The notes below the pieces were generated by a model. That model was not told the origin of the DNA and did not search any database. It saw nothing but the letters and a program-made list of their open reading frames with translations. A stretch of 64,000 bases of DNA. Origin: Oscillospiraceae bacterium (GTDB lineage: Bacteria; Bacillota; Clostridia; Oscillospirales; SIG519). The stretch's first letter is position 1. Each line of letters starts with the position of its first letter. Location: NCBI GenBank assembly GCA_015067255.1, contig SVMS01000002.1, positions 62,001-126,000 of the forward strand, given 5' to 3'. Positions 47,922 to 56,313 of the stretch are shown in pieces. A program made the translations under genes and the position numbers.

Positions 47922-48684
47922 TTACTCCGCCCTCCGTATCAAAGAATACGATGTCATCCTTAATCATACTGATTTCAGTATGCAATTTTTTAACCTTTCT
48001 TGCGTGCTTTCTTCTTTCGTAGAGGCCTAAAATTTGTATTGTAATAAGCGGAGCCATAGCAATCATAGCTACGATACCGAAAGCATCGGTCATTACATTT
48101 CCGCCTATTGCTTCGCAGGCTCCCATTGCAAAGGGAAGCATAAAGGTTGAGGTCATAGGTCCGCTTGCAACTCCGCCCGAGTCAAAGGCTGTGGGAATAA
48201 ATTCCTTTGGAGCAAAAAAAGCAAGCACTATTATCAACGCATAGAATATGACGAGCAATCTTCTGAGAGGAATTTCCCATTTATTTCTTATAAAAGTAAT
48301 GGTGAGAAAAGCTCCAACGCCAATGCCTACACAACCTATAAGAAAAGCATTGGGAATTGTGGGAACCTGTTCTGCAAGCACCTGAAGGTCCGGCTCAGAA
48401 ACAGTAATAAGAAAGCCAAGCACAAAGCAAATTAAAAGAGGGAGAATAAGCTTACCTTTTTTGTTGAGGGTTTTACCTATACCGTCGCCGAGAGGCTCCA
48501 TAGAAATTCCCGAGCCGACCGTAAAAAAGCTTATTCCGAGAATAAGCAGAATTGTTCCGAATAAAAACAGCACAAGAACACCTGCTTCAAGAGCAACGCA
48601 GGTGACCGAAAGAAGTAAAACTATTAGTGCTATCGGCAAAACCGATATCAGCGACTCCTTGATAGATGCAAAAATATGCCTCAT
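47914..48684 (-). CDS. DUF1538 family membrane protein (putative transporter)
   Basis: 256 residues, about seven TM segments. FTVGSGISMEPLGDGIGKTL and FDSGGVASGPMTSTFMLPFAMGACEAIGGNVMTDAFGIVAMIAMAPLITIQILG are the two signature regions of DUF1538 (PF07556). Full systems usually have two DUF1538 units in one long protein or two adjacent genes; only one is present, and the upstream 500 bp hold a decayed Fic gene instead. C-terminal RRKHARKVKKLHTEI is cytoplasmic and basic and runs into the PII-like gene (8-nt overlap). Suspected role: ion or small-solute transport controlled by the PII-like partner. Confidence 0.75.
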   Translation of the reverse strand: MRHIFASIKESLISVLPIALIVLLLSVTCVALEAGVLVLFLFGTILLILGISFFTVGSGISMEPLGDGIGKTLNKKGKLILPLLICFVLGFLITVSEPDLQVLAEQVPTIPNAFLIGCVGIGVGAFLTITFIRNKWEIPLRRLLVIFYALIIVLAFFAPKEFIPTAFDSGGVASGPMTSTFMLPFAMGACEAIGGNVMTDAFGIVAMIAMAPLITIQILGLYERRKHARKVKKLHTEISMIKDDIVFFDTEGGVNE

Positions 48685-48814
48685 TAAAGTACCTCAACAT
48701 TTTTCTTTAATAAAATTATTCTATTATTTTTTTCAATTGAACAAACTGTAAAATTTTTAATTATAGACTAAAAAACGCTATATTTATTGTAAAATGCACC
48801 GATATATTATATAA

Positions 48815-49071
48815 TAGTTATATGAAATTTATGTTGAAATAAATATCGCCCACCCATTTCTTAAGGGTAATGGCAGTTCTGCTCAAATTTGACTTGATTG
48901 TATATTACAAGGTTGATAAAGAGGATTACTCGCTATGGAGCGCAATCCAATTAAGGATATTGAAAAAATGCTTTAACTGACAGCATAAACGACCGCAAAA
49001 TATTTATGAAGGGTATTGACCGCAGCTATTATTACGAAAATTACACAATCTTTAAAACAGAGGATTTGTAG
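48815..49071 (+). pseudogene. Decayed Fic-domain gene (remnant)
   Basis: Three frames together still spell the end of a Fic AMP-transferase: YEIYVEINIAHPFLKGNGSS (48821-48880, the HPFxxGNG catalytic loop), then, after stops and frameshifts, VDKEDY / AMERNPIKDIEKML (~48905-48975) and LTDSINDRKIFMKGIDRSYYYE (~48974-49040), ending TIFKTEDL at a TAG (49069-49071). The catalytic His and GNG remain but the following Arg is lost and the frame is broken at least twice. The N-terminal half is missing. No promoter or start is evident. This is a dead gene, perhaps a former toxin of a Fic toxin-antitoxin or host-interaction module. Confidence 0.75.
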
Positions 49072-49148
49072 TTGATAATTTTATATTGACCACTCCGTTC
49101 ACTATATAAGTGGGCGTTTTTTTTCTGAGAAATTTTGGAAAGTAACCC

Positions 49149-49177
49149 TTGTCGTTTTTTGTCGAATGTGATATAAT
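49149..49177 (+). promoter_or_regulatory. Promoter of the YwaF-like gene
   Basis: TTGTCG (49149-49154), 17 bp, TATAAT (49172-49177), 42 nt before ATG 49220. Confidence 0.65.
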
Positions 49178-49219
49178 AATTTTAAAATCAGCTTATTCAA
49201 AACAATAAGGGGGAGCAAA

Positions 49220-50002
49220 ATGCTTGACTTTTTAAAATATTTTTTCGGCAAAGGTGAAGAAGTAGAATTTACCAACTTTACTCTTGCTCATTTTCTTCCT
49301 ATTTTAATTGCCGCAATAATAATTTTTTTAATTTTCCGCTATCGTGAAAAAATTCGCAATATGAAATATGAGCCTTTATTGCGCTATATTCTGGCTTTTG
49401 CTTTAATTGTCAGTGAAATGGCTTACTATTGGAGGCTGATTGCAATTCCCTCCTTAGGTCCTAACCCTATTGATCATCTGCCTATCAGCGTATGCGGATG
49501 GGTAGCTATATTCAGCAGTTATATGTTGGTTGGAAAATCAAAAAATCTTTTTGATGTTTGTTATTTTTGGGCTTTGGCGGGGTCTGTTTTTGCTTTGATT
49601 ACTCCGACTGTAATCACCTTTACAGGTCCTACCCGTTTCCGCTACTATCAATTCTGGGCAGAACACCTTCTCGGTTATGTCGCAATTTTCTATATGATAT
49701 TTGTTCACAAAATGCGTCCTACAATTAAGTCAATTGTAAAAGCCTATGTAGGCCTTATTATACTTGCAATAATTGCTTATATTGCAAACAGCCTGATTGG
49801 ACCCGGCGCAAACTATTTGTTTATGGCTAAACCTGAGGATACCCCTTCTATTTTAGATATCCTGCCCCCCAATTTTGCTTTGAGAGTGTTAATAATGGCT
49901 TTCGCAATTACTTTCTTATTCTTCTTAGTATATCTGCCCTGGTACATAAAGGACAGAAAGAAAGCCCCGAAAAAAGTAAAAGAATCTATATTTCAAGCAT
50001 AA
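49220..50002 (+). CDS. YwaF/TMEM164-family integral membrane protein
   Basis: 260 residues with seven predicted TM segments. FTNFTLAHFLPILIAAIIIF, then NPIDHLPISVCGWVAIFSS with the conserved His-Leu-Pro and Cys, RFRYYQFWAEHLLGY and LPWYIKDRKK at the end are the YwaF/TMEM164 pattern (PF14808). The conserved Cys and His of this family act as acyltransferase residues in vertebrate TMEM164, but bacterial function is unknown. GGGGGAGC ribosome site. Monocistronic between its promoter and the terminator at 50045. Confidence 0.8.
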   Translation: MLDFLKYFFGKGEEVEFTNFTLAHFLPILIAAIIIFLIFRYREKIRNMKYEPLLRYILAFALIVSEMAYYWRLIAIPSLGPNPIDHLPISVCGWVAIFSSYMLVGKSKNLFDVCYFWALAGSVFALITPTVITFTGPTRFRYYQFWAEHLLGYVAIFYMIFVHKMRPTIKSIVKAYVGLIILAIIAYIANSLIGPGANYLFMAKPEDTPSILDILPPNFALRVLIMAFAITFLFFLVYLPWYIKDRKKAPKKVKESIFQA

Positions 50003-50044
50003 TGCAGAAATAGAGCTCGTTGACGAAGATATCATATAATATTT

Positions 50045-50080
50045 ATCTCCGCTTGCTAATGTCAGTAAGCGGAGATTTTT
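50045..50080 (+). terminator. Terminator after the YwaF-like gene
   Basis: ATCTCCGCTTGCT (50045-50057) with AGTAAGCGGAGAT (50064-50076) then TTTT. Confidence 0.85.
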
Positions 50081-50081
50081 A

Positions 50082-50110
50082 TTGCTAAGCCTTTATTTTT
50101 ATGTTAATAT
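50082..50110 (+). promoter_or_regulatory. Promoter of the sulfatase gene
   Basis: TTGCTA (50082-50087), 17 bp, TAATAT (50105-50110), 31 nt before ATG 50142. It begins immediately after the preceding terminator. Confidence 0.55.
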
Positions 50111-50141
50111 ATAAAAAAACACTTTTTAAGAAGGTTTAAAA

Positions 50142-51524
50142 ATGATTAAGAAACCTAATATTGTATTCATATTGATAGACGATATGGGCTATAAGGATTT
50201 AGGCTGTTACGGAAGCTCTTTTTATGAAACACCTAACATTGACTTTTTAGCTCAGGAAGGTATGCGATTTACCGATGCTTATGCCTCCTGTCCTGTCTGC
50301 TCTCCCTCAAGGGCAAGCTTTTTAAGCGGAAAATATCCTGCAAGAGTCGGGGTAACAGATTGGATAGGCGCTCATTTAAAAGGAAAGCTTGAAGATGCTC
50401 CTTACATAGACCATTTGCCTCTTTGTGAAAAAAGCCTTGCCAAAACGCTTAAAGAAAACGGGTATTCAACCTGGCACGTGGGCAAATGGCACCTTGGAAA
50501 TGAAGAATATTATCCCGAAAAGCACGGCTTTGACATAAACATAGGCGGCTCTCATTACGGACTCCCCTACAACGGATATTTCAGTCCTTACAATTTGCCC
50601 AATTTACCAAACGGAGAAGAGGGCGAATATCTTACTGACAGAATTACCGATGAAGCCATAAATTTACTTAAAAATAAAGATGAAAAGCCGTTTTTCTTAT
50701 TTTTATCCCATTATGCCTGCCACACTCCCATACAGGCTCCTGAGCATTTAGTTGAAAAATACCGCAAAAAAAGAATTGCTTTGGGGCTTGATAAAACAGA
50801 GGAAATTATACAGGGAGAGCCCTTCCCCACCTGCTATACCAAAGACTCCTTTATTCAGCGAAGAGTAGTTCAATCCTCCCCCGAATATGCGGCTATGATA
50901 GAAAATCTTGATTGTAATATAGGCCGTTTCTTAAAGGCGTTAAAGGAATGCGGTCAAGAGGATAACACTATTGTTGTATTCACCTCTGACAACGGAGGCT
51001 TAGCTACCTCTGAATCAAGTCCTACCTGTAATCTGCCTTTATGCGAAGGAAAGGGCTGGATGTATGAAGGCGGTGTACGAGAGCCTCTTATTATTAAGTG
51101 GCCCGGTAAAATAAAGGCGGGCTCTGTATCCTCTGAGCCTGTAATTACTACTGACTTTTACCCTACATTTTTAGAAGCTGCCGAGCTTGAGCTAATGCCC
51201 GAGCAACACTGCGACGGCGTAAGTCTTATGCCCTTATTCTGTGGAAAAAGCCTTGACAGAAAAGCTTTATTCTGGCATTATCCCCACTATGGAAATCAGG
51301 GTGGAACACCCGGATCCTCTGTCAGAATGGGCGATTACAAGCTTATCGAATTTTTTGAGGACGGAAGATTAGAGCTATACAATTTAAAGGAGGATATAGA
51401 GGAAAATAAAAACATAGCCTCTTTAAATCCCGACATTGTAAAGGCTATGCACAATATGCTTATAGAGTGGCGAAACGAAGTGGGAGCTTTATATCCAACA
51501 GTTAATAAAGAATGGGACATTTAA
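50142..51524 (+). CDS. Type I arylsulfatase (Cys-type, formylglycine-dependent)
   Basis: 460 residues. NIVFILIDDMGYKDLGCYGS gives the Ca-binding Asp pair; the maturation motif is CSPSRASFLSGK with Cys53-x-Pro-x-Arg57, to be oxidised to formylglycine; GKWHLG near 112-117 supplies Lys/His, and VVFTSDNGG near 280 the second Ca Asp-Asn. No signal peptide, so unlike many polysaccharide sulfatases it is cytosolic and would desulfate imported oligosaccharides. The matching maturase is convergent 310 nt downstream. Long ~35-residue insertion (RKKRIALGLDKTEEIIQG) is normal for the S1 family. Substrate unknown; mucin-type or plant/algal sulfated glycans are possible. Confidence 0.9.
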   Translation: MIKKPNIVFILIDDMGYKDLGCYGSSFYETPNIDFLAQEGMRFTDAYASCPVCSPSRASFLSGKYPARVGVTDWIGAHLKGKLEDAPYIDHLPLCEKSLAKTLKENGYSTWHVGKWHLGNEEYYPEKHGFDINIGGSHYGLPYNGYFSPYNLPNLPNGEEGEYLTDRITDEAINLLKNKDEKPFFLFLSHYACHTPIQAPEHLVEKYRKKRIALGLDKTEEIIQGEPFPTCYTKDSFIQRRVVQSSPEYAAMIENLDCNIGRFLKALKECGQEDNTIVVFTSDNGGLATSESSPTCNLPLCEGKGWMYEGGVREPLIIKWPGKIKAGSVSSEPVITTDFYPTFLEAAELELMPEQHCDGVSLMPLFCGKSLDRKALFWHYPHYGNQGGTPGSSVRMGDYKLIEFFEDGRLELYNLKEDIEENKNIASLNPDIVKAMHNMLIEWRNEVGALYPTVNKEWDI

Positions 51525-51542
51525 AAAGGAAATGTAAAAAAG

Positions 51543-51577
51543 AGCTGTAAAAACGAAAGTTTTTTACAGCTTTTTTT
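51543..51577 (+). terminator. Terminator after the sulfatase
   Basis: AGCTGTAAAAAC (51543-51554), GAAA loop, GTTTTTTACAGCT (51559-51571) with one bulged T, then T6. Core sequence matches the hairpin at 4008-4049. Confidence 0.8.
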
Positions 51578-51586
51578 AAAACATTA

Positions 51587-51832
51587 AGGGGATAGGAAAA
51601 AATGTGCAGAATATGTCAATTTCGCGCCGACAATGCCTTGTCGGCGGTTACCCGACGGCGTACAGAGGTACGTCGAGGGCGAAATTGGCAGATAGTATAA
51701 AACGTATATTTCTTAAAATAATTAGTAAAAAGATGTTTTTCTGTTAAATTTTGCTCTTTCTTTCAGAAGATGATAGTAGATAATCCTTTTATTTGCTTGT
51801 TTTATGCGCTCTGCGCTTTTTTTACATCCCCT
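51587..51832 (-). repeat. 246-bp interspersed structured element, copy B (inverted)
   Basis: Reverse-complement copy of the element at 3759-4003. Read on the minus strand it starts AGGGGATGTAAAAAA one base after the TAA stop of the maturase gene and ends CCTATCCCCT. Its left arm GCCGACAA pairs with TTGTCGGC where copy A has ACCGACA/TGTCGGT, a compensatory change. GCCAATTTCGC/GCGAAATTG is retained unchanged. In both copies the element follows a gene stop in the same orientation and lies next to a GAAA-loop terminator on its far side. Confidence 0.8.
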
Positions 51833-51833
51833 T

Positions 51834-52946
51834 TTACTTCATATTTCCTGCAATATTCATCATTCTTTGGATACTGTATTCAAAAAAATCATTATAGCTT
51901 TGGCAAAAATAATTAAGCGTTGGCTTACCGTCTGCAAAAGGCTCTCTGTCCCGTCGGCAGCCGCCTCTGCAAAGCCTGTACCATTTACAATTTTTGCATT
52001 TATTATCTACATATTTTGATACATTTACAAACTCTTTTGCTGTATCAGTGCTTCTCATTTCTTCAAAGCTGTTGTCAAATATATTTCCTATGTACCATTT
52101 ATCAATAACGTAAAAATCACAGGGGTATACCTTTCCGTCTGCCTCAACTACAAAATAACAGGTACATATACCGTTCATTCCACAGCTTTCAGGTGCATTA
52201 CCTCTCAGCATATTGATATAATTATCAAATTGACGGATACTGATATAGTTATTGTTTAATATATCCTCATACCATCTGTCAAACAATGTTTTTAAAAAAT
52301 ATGTGTATCTTTCAGGTGTTAAAGAATATTTATTTTTTCCTCTTTCTTCCCCCAACGGGTCAAGACAGGGAATAAACTGCAAAAACTTAAAATTGTTATT
52401 TTTAAAAAAGCTGTATACCTTATCAATATGTCTTGCTATGCCGCTTGTTACAACGCATAAAATATTATAGTCAACCTTATATTTGTCAAACAGCTTTGCA
52501 GCTTTTACAACCTGACTGTGTGTCCCTTTATTTAAGGCATCTACCCTGTTCATATCGTGAATTTCTTTATATCCGTCAAGGGAAAGTCCCACTAAAAAAT
52601 CATTTTGCGCTAAAAAGGATGCCCACTCATCATCAATTACTATTCCGTTAGTTTGTATTGATTTATATACCTTTAATTTTTTGAAATTATATTTGTTAAC
52701 GTAATCTATAAAGCTTTTATAAAACTCTATTCCTGCCAACGTAGGCTCTCCGCCCTGAAAGGCGAAATTTACGCTGTATTCAGCCTCTGACAAAGCTTTT
52801 TTCACAAGCTCAAGCAACGTTTTCTCACTCATCATTCCGTGAGATTTCATTTTTCTGTTGTCTGTTACGTCTTCATAAAAGCAATATTTGCATCGCAGAT
52901 TGCAGTTTCCCGATGCAGGCTTTATAAGTAATGTCAACGGCGGCAA
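51834..52946 (-). CDS. Anaerobic sulfatase-maturating radical SAM enzyme (anSME)
   Basis: 370 residues from TTG 52946 with AGGGGTGA 5 nt upstream. Radical SAM cluster Cys15, Cys19, Cys22 (CNLRCKYC); GGEPTLAG near 65; VGLSLDGYKEIHD; and a C-terminal SPASM domain with Cys in ESCGMNGICTCYF, VYPCDFYV and CKNCKWYRLCRGGCRRD, binding two more 4Fe-4S clusters; the Asp of PCDFYV is the catalytic-base position of anSMEs. It oxidises the Cys (or Ser) of sulfatases to formylglycine without oxygen. Convergent with the sulfatase, so the pair forms a self-sufficient desulfation unit. Terminal YFCQSY is the last cluster ligand. Confidence 0.92.
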   Translation of the reverse strand: MPPLTLLIKPASGNCNLRCKYCFYEDVTDNRKMKSHGMMSEKTLLELVKKALSEAEYSVNFAFQGGEPTLAGIEFYKSFIDYVNKYNFKKLKVYKSIQTNGIVIDDEWASFLAQNDFLVGLSLDGYKEIHDMNRVDALNKGTHSQVVKAAKLFDKYKVDYNILCVVTSGIARHIDKVYSFFKNNNFKFLQFIPCLDPLGEERGKNKYSLTPERYTYFLKTLFDRWYEDILNNNYISIRQFDNYINMLRGNAPESCGMNGICTCYFVVEADGKVYPCDFYVIDKWYIGNIFDNSFEEMRSTDTAKEFVNVSKYVDNKCKNCKWYRLCRGGCRRDREPFADGKPTLNYFCQSYNDFFEYSIQRMMNIAGNMK

Positions 52947-52966
52947 GAAATCACCCCTCTATTTTG

Positions 52967-52998
52967 AAAATGCCGTTTGCAAACTGCGAACGGCATTT
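52967..52998 (-). terminator. Terminator of the nfnA-nfnB-esterase-UroD operon
   Basis: AAATGCCGTT (52968-52977) with AACGGCATTT (52989-52998), 11-nt loop, overlapping the end of the UroD-like gene. Its stem equals the outer stem of hairpin array 1. Confidence 0.7.
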
Positions 52999-54097
52999 AT
53001 ATTTTATCAAAACGCTTCAACAGCTTAATTGCCTGTTCTTTATCAGCTAATGTTGCGTGATATGTAATTCCTGTAATATATTTCGTAAAATCAAAAGTAT
53101 CAATTTCATCGTGTTTTACTATATACATTACTATTGACTTTTTGAGCTTTTGAAGAGTCGGCATTAAGAAATCAAGATATTTAATTGAAAAATCCTGATT
53201 TTCTACAAATCCGAAATTCAAAGCACTTAAGCTTTCGGATTTTGCCATTTCCAATACCCATTGGTCTGCTCGGCCGCAAAAATGAATTGTTCCTTTATCA
53301 AAAGCCTTCAGAATTTTTTCATCATAGGGCTGAACAAACTCTTTATACATATCTGCCGAAAGATTGACAGCAGAGTCGTCCCTTATAAGAACGTGTCCCG
53401 ATGCCAAAGCGTTCCAATGCCCGTGAAAGTCTCCGTCATCATCGTTTAAATATAGCTTTAGCTTTTTCATCAATGAAATATAGCTCTCTGTTATTACGTC
53501 GAGTAAGCTGTGCACAAGCTCCGGCTCGTCATACATAGCAAGATATATATCTGCTCCCCAAATAAGCTCCGCAACGTCAAACGGACCTTGAAAGTCAGGG
53601 TGAAAAAGCATTATAGATTTCTTACATTTAGGATATTTTTCAAGCATCTGAACATAAAACTCATAGGTTTCAATAAGCTTTTGTCCTAATCCGCACTTTA
53701 TTTCAGGGACACCTTTATCTATAATTCTCTTGATTTTATCCACGGCTACAGGCTCTACCCAAGGCATATTTTCACCGACAAATTTATAGTCTATTCCAAA
53801 AAAAGATGGAAAAGTACCTACTCCGTAATTTGCTCTGAGCATAGGAGTTCCGTCGCTTAAGCCCTCTATTTCGGGCATACAGGAAACAAGCTCATTATAC
53901 ATCATTTTAGCCATATCCTTGTGGATATCCAAAATGGAATACGTGCTGTACTGTGTACAGGGATACGATATTTTTATGCACGAAGCTTCTATATTTTCAT
54001 AGGAAAGCGCTTGCTTTTGCAAAGCCTTTGATGAGTGTATTTTATCAGTATCAATAACGCTTTCGCAGTATTCAAGTAAGCCTTTAAGCTTTTCCAT
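52997..54097 (-). CDS. Uroporphyrinogen decarboxylase-superfamily protein
   Basis: 366 residues from ATG 54097, placed 1 nt after the upstream stop (coupled); a TTG 13 codons further up would overlap that gene. URO-D (PF01208)-like barrel: PMLRANYGVGTFPSFFG, FHPDFQGPFDVAELIWGADIYLAMYDEPELVHSLLDVITE and TIHFCGRADQWVLEMAKSE, the last with the His-x-Cys Zn-binding pair seen in corrinoid methyltransferases of the MtaA/MtbA type rather than the haem enzyme. No corrinoid protein or reductive activase is nearby, so the methyl donor or acceptor is unknown. Part of a four-gene operon. Confidence 0.7.
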   Translation of the reverse strand: MEKLKGLLEYCESVIDTDKIHSSKALQKQALSYENIEASCIKISYPCTQYSTYSILDIHKDMAKMMYNELVSCMPEIEGLSDGTPMLRANYGVGTFPSFFGIDYKFVGENMPWVEPVAVDKIKRIIDKGVPEIKCGLGQKLIETYEFYVQMLEKYPKCKKSIMLFHPDFQGPFDVAELIWGADIYLAMYDEPELVHSLLDVITESYISLMKKLKLYLNDDDGDFHGHWNALASGHVLIRDDSAVNLSADMYKEFVQPYDEKILKAFDKGTIHFCGRADQWVLEMAKSESLSALNFGFVENQDFSIKYLDFLMPTLQKLKKSIVMYIVKHDEIDTFDFTKYITGITYHATLADKEQAIKLLKRFDKI

Positions 54098-54098
54098 A

Positions 54099-54920
54099 CT
54101 ATAAAACCAATCTGAGCCATTTCTTAACTTCGTCAATCCACGGTTTTGCGTATTCTATAACCTCTGTTATTTGGTCGTTGGTCATTTTATCACAGGTAGC
54201 AAGGCCGTGATTGCCGTAAGGATAAATATGAAGCTCATATGGAATTTTATGTCTTGAAAGTGCTGTTGCATAACGCAAGCTGTTTTCAATAGGAACAATT
54301 TCATCAAAGGAGGTGCTCCATATAAAAGTGGGCGGAGTTTTATCACTCACCTGCTTATCACAGGAAAAATAGTCCTCCTCTTTTTGATTTTCGGGAGCGT
54401 GACCAATCAAATTTAAAAAGCTTCCCTGATGGGCAACCTCTAAATCGGCAGAAATTACAGGATAGCACAATACGCAAGCATTGACAGGCTTACTGTTTTC
54501 AAAAACAGCTCTTACCTCTTTACAGTCAAACATTGTGGAATAATGCGCCGCAAGATGACCCCCTGCAGAAAATCCTATTATACAGATTTTAGAGATGTCG
54601 CAATTCCAAGCTTCTTTATTTTTATATAAAATTTCAACAGCCGCTGCCACTTCCCTTATTTGAGTGGGAAATCTGTAGCTCTCGGTAGAATAGGTAAGTA
54701 CAAAAGTATTAAAGCCTTCGCTTACAAATTTTAAAGCTATAGGCTCAGCCTCTCTGGGACTGCAATATGCATAGCCGCCGCCGGGACAAACTATCATACA
54801 GGGCTTTGCATTTTTACTTTCCGAAGCATCATCGGGAATATAGACATCTAAAGTCGGATTAGCATTATCTGCCCCTAAAAACTCATAAACATCTTTTAAA
54901 TATATTCTCTCGCATTTCAT
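54099..54920 (-). CDS. Alpha/beta hydrolase, acetyl-xylan/BD-FAE-type esterase
   Basis: 273 residues, no signal peptide. Oxyanion CPGGGYAYCSPREAEP near 46, nucleophile GFSAGGHLA (Ser near 116), Asp in STSFDEIVPIENSLRYA and His in YPYGNHGLA near 242. This is the DeaA/BD-FAE-like esterase pattern (COG0657 type), members of which remove acetyl or feruloyl groups from sugars. It lies in an operon after nfnAB (9-nt gap) and before the UroD-like gene. Cytoplasmic deacetylation of an imported oligosaccharide is the likeliest role; substrate cannot be read. Confidence 0.8.
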   Translation of the reverse strand: MKCERIYLKDVYEFLGADNANPTLDVYIPDDASESKNAKPCMIVCPGGGYAYCSPREAEPIALKFVSEGFNTFVLTYSTESYRFPTQIREVAAAVEILYKNKEAWNCDISKICIIGFSAGGHLAAHYSTMFDCKEVRAVFENSKPVNACVLCYPVISADLEVAHQGSFLNLIGHAPENQKEEDYFSCDKQVSDKTPPTFIWSTSFDEIVPIENSLRYATALSRHKIPYELHIYPYGNHGLATCDKMTNDQITEVIEYAKPWIDEVKKWLRLVL

Positions 54921-54929
54921 ATAAAAATC

Positions 54930-56312
54930 TCACCTTTTATTTTTTAAATATTCATCAATACAAGCCGCAGCTTTCTTTCCTGCACCCATAGCCAAAATAA
55001 CAGTTGCGGCTCCCGTTGCAATATCTCCCCCTGCAAAAACGCCCTCTCTTGAGGTCATAGCCTTTTCATCAATAACTATGCACCCTTTTTTATTGGTTTC
55101 AAGTCCGGGAGTAGTTGTTCTTATTAACGGATTGGGAGATGTTCCTATAGCCATAATAACTGTATCAGCTTCAATTTCAAACTGACTGTCAGGCTTAGGA
55201 ATAACAGATGCTCTTTCTCCCTCTTTTTCTGCTTTTAACAGTTCCATTTCAGTACAGATAACCTTTTTCACTCTTCCGTCAGAGTCGCCCTCAAGCTTTA
55301 TGGGAGATGCCAAAAGCTTTAATATTATCCCCTCTTCTAAAGCGTGTTCAACCTCTTCCTTTCTTGCAGGAAGCTCTTTTTCAGAACGTCTGTAAACAAT
55401 ATAAACATTTTGCGCACCCATACGCTTTGCACAGCGTGCCGCATCCATAGCAACGTTTCCGCCGCCGACAACAACAGTTGTTTTGCTTGGTAAAACAGGT
55501 GTATCTGAATTTTGCTCATATGCTTTCATAAGATTGATTCTTGTAAGATATTCATTAGCTGAGTAAACTCCGTTAAGGCATTCTCCCTCTATACCCATAA
55601 ACATAGGGAGTCCTGCTCCGCTTCCTATAAATACTGCCTCATATCCCTCTTCAAAAAGCTCGTCAACAGATAAAATTTTACCTATAACCATATTTAAAAC
55701 TATATTAACACCGTTTTGCTTAAGCTTTTCAATTTCATTTTTTACAATGGCTTTTGGGAGTCTGAATTCGGGTATTCCGTAAGTCAGCACTCCGCCTGCC
55801 TCGTGCATAGCCTCAAAAATAGTAACCTCATAGCCTTTTTTTGCAAGCTCATTGGCACAGGTAAGTCCTGCAGGACCTGAGCCTATTACCGCAACCTTTT
55901 TATTTATTTTAGCTGTTACAGGCTTTGAGGCTTTTAAATTTTCCATGGCGTAATCGGCAACAAATCTTTCCAAACGGCCTATTGCCACTGCTTCGCCCTT
56001 TATTGCTCTTACGCAGTATTTTTCGCATTGATTTTCCTGCGGGCAAACACGTCCGCATATGGCGGGGAGTGCATTTGTAGCAGAGAGCAATTCATATGCT
56101 TTTTCAAAATTACCTGATTTTATTTGCTCAATAAACTCAGGAATACACACATTTACGGGACAGCCCTTTACACAGGGCTTTGCTTTACAATTAAGACAGC
56201 GTTCTGCTTCATTTTTGGCTTCAGATGCAGTATAGCCTAAGCTTACCTCGTTAAAATTCTTATTTCTTATGTCCGGTGCCTGTTCGGCAATTTTCGTTTT
56301 TTCCTTTTGCAT
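54930..56312 (-). CDS. NfnB / GltA-type flavin oxidoreductase (NADPH-binding large subunit)
   Basis: 460 residues from ATG 56312, 1 nt after the nfnA stop; the frame extends further upstream into nfnA, but MQKEKTKIAEQAPDIRNKNFNEVSLGYT matches the family N-terminus. Fe-S ligands CLNCKAKPCVKGCP near 53-65 and CGRVCPQENQCEKYC near 100; FAD motif VAVIGSGPAGLTCANELAKKGY; second Rossmann TVVVGGGNVAMDAARCAKRMG; last ATG-box GIFAGGDIATGAATVI. Homotetrameric GltA/SudA or NfnB; together with the FAD/2Fe-2S gene just upstream it is most likely the bifurcating NADH-dependent ferredoxin:NADP oxidoreductase. Confidence 0.85.
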   Translation of the reverse strand: MQKEKTKIAEQAPDIRNKNFNEVSLGYTASEAKNEAERCLNCKAKPCVKGCPVNVCIPEFIEQIKSGNFEKAYELLSATNALPAICGRVCPQENQCEKYCVRAIKGEAVAIGRLERFVADYAMENLKASKPVTAKINKKVAVIGSGPAGLTCANELAKKGYEVTIFEAMHEAGGVLTYGIPEFRLPKAIVKNEIEKLKQNGVNIVLNMVIGKILSVDELFEEGYEAVFIGSGAGLPMFMGIEGECLNGVYSANEYLTRINLMKAYEQNSDTPVLPSKTTVVVGGGNVAMDAARCAKRMGAQNVYIVYRRSEKELPARKEEVEHALEEGIILKLLASPIKLEGDSDGRVKKVICTEMELLKAEKEGERASVIPKPDSQFEIEADTVIMAIGTSPNPLIRTTTPGLETNKKGCIVIDEKAMTSREGVFAGGDIATGAATVILAMGAGKKAAACIDEYLKNKR

Positions 56313-56313
56313 G

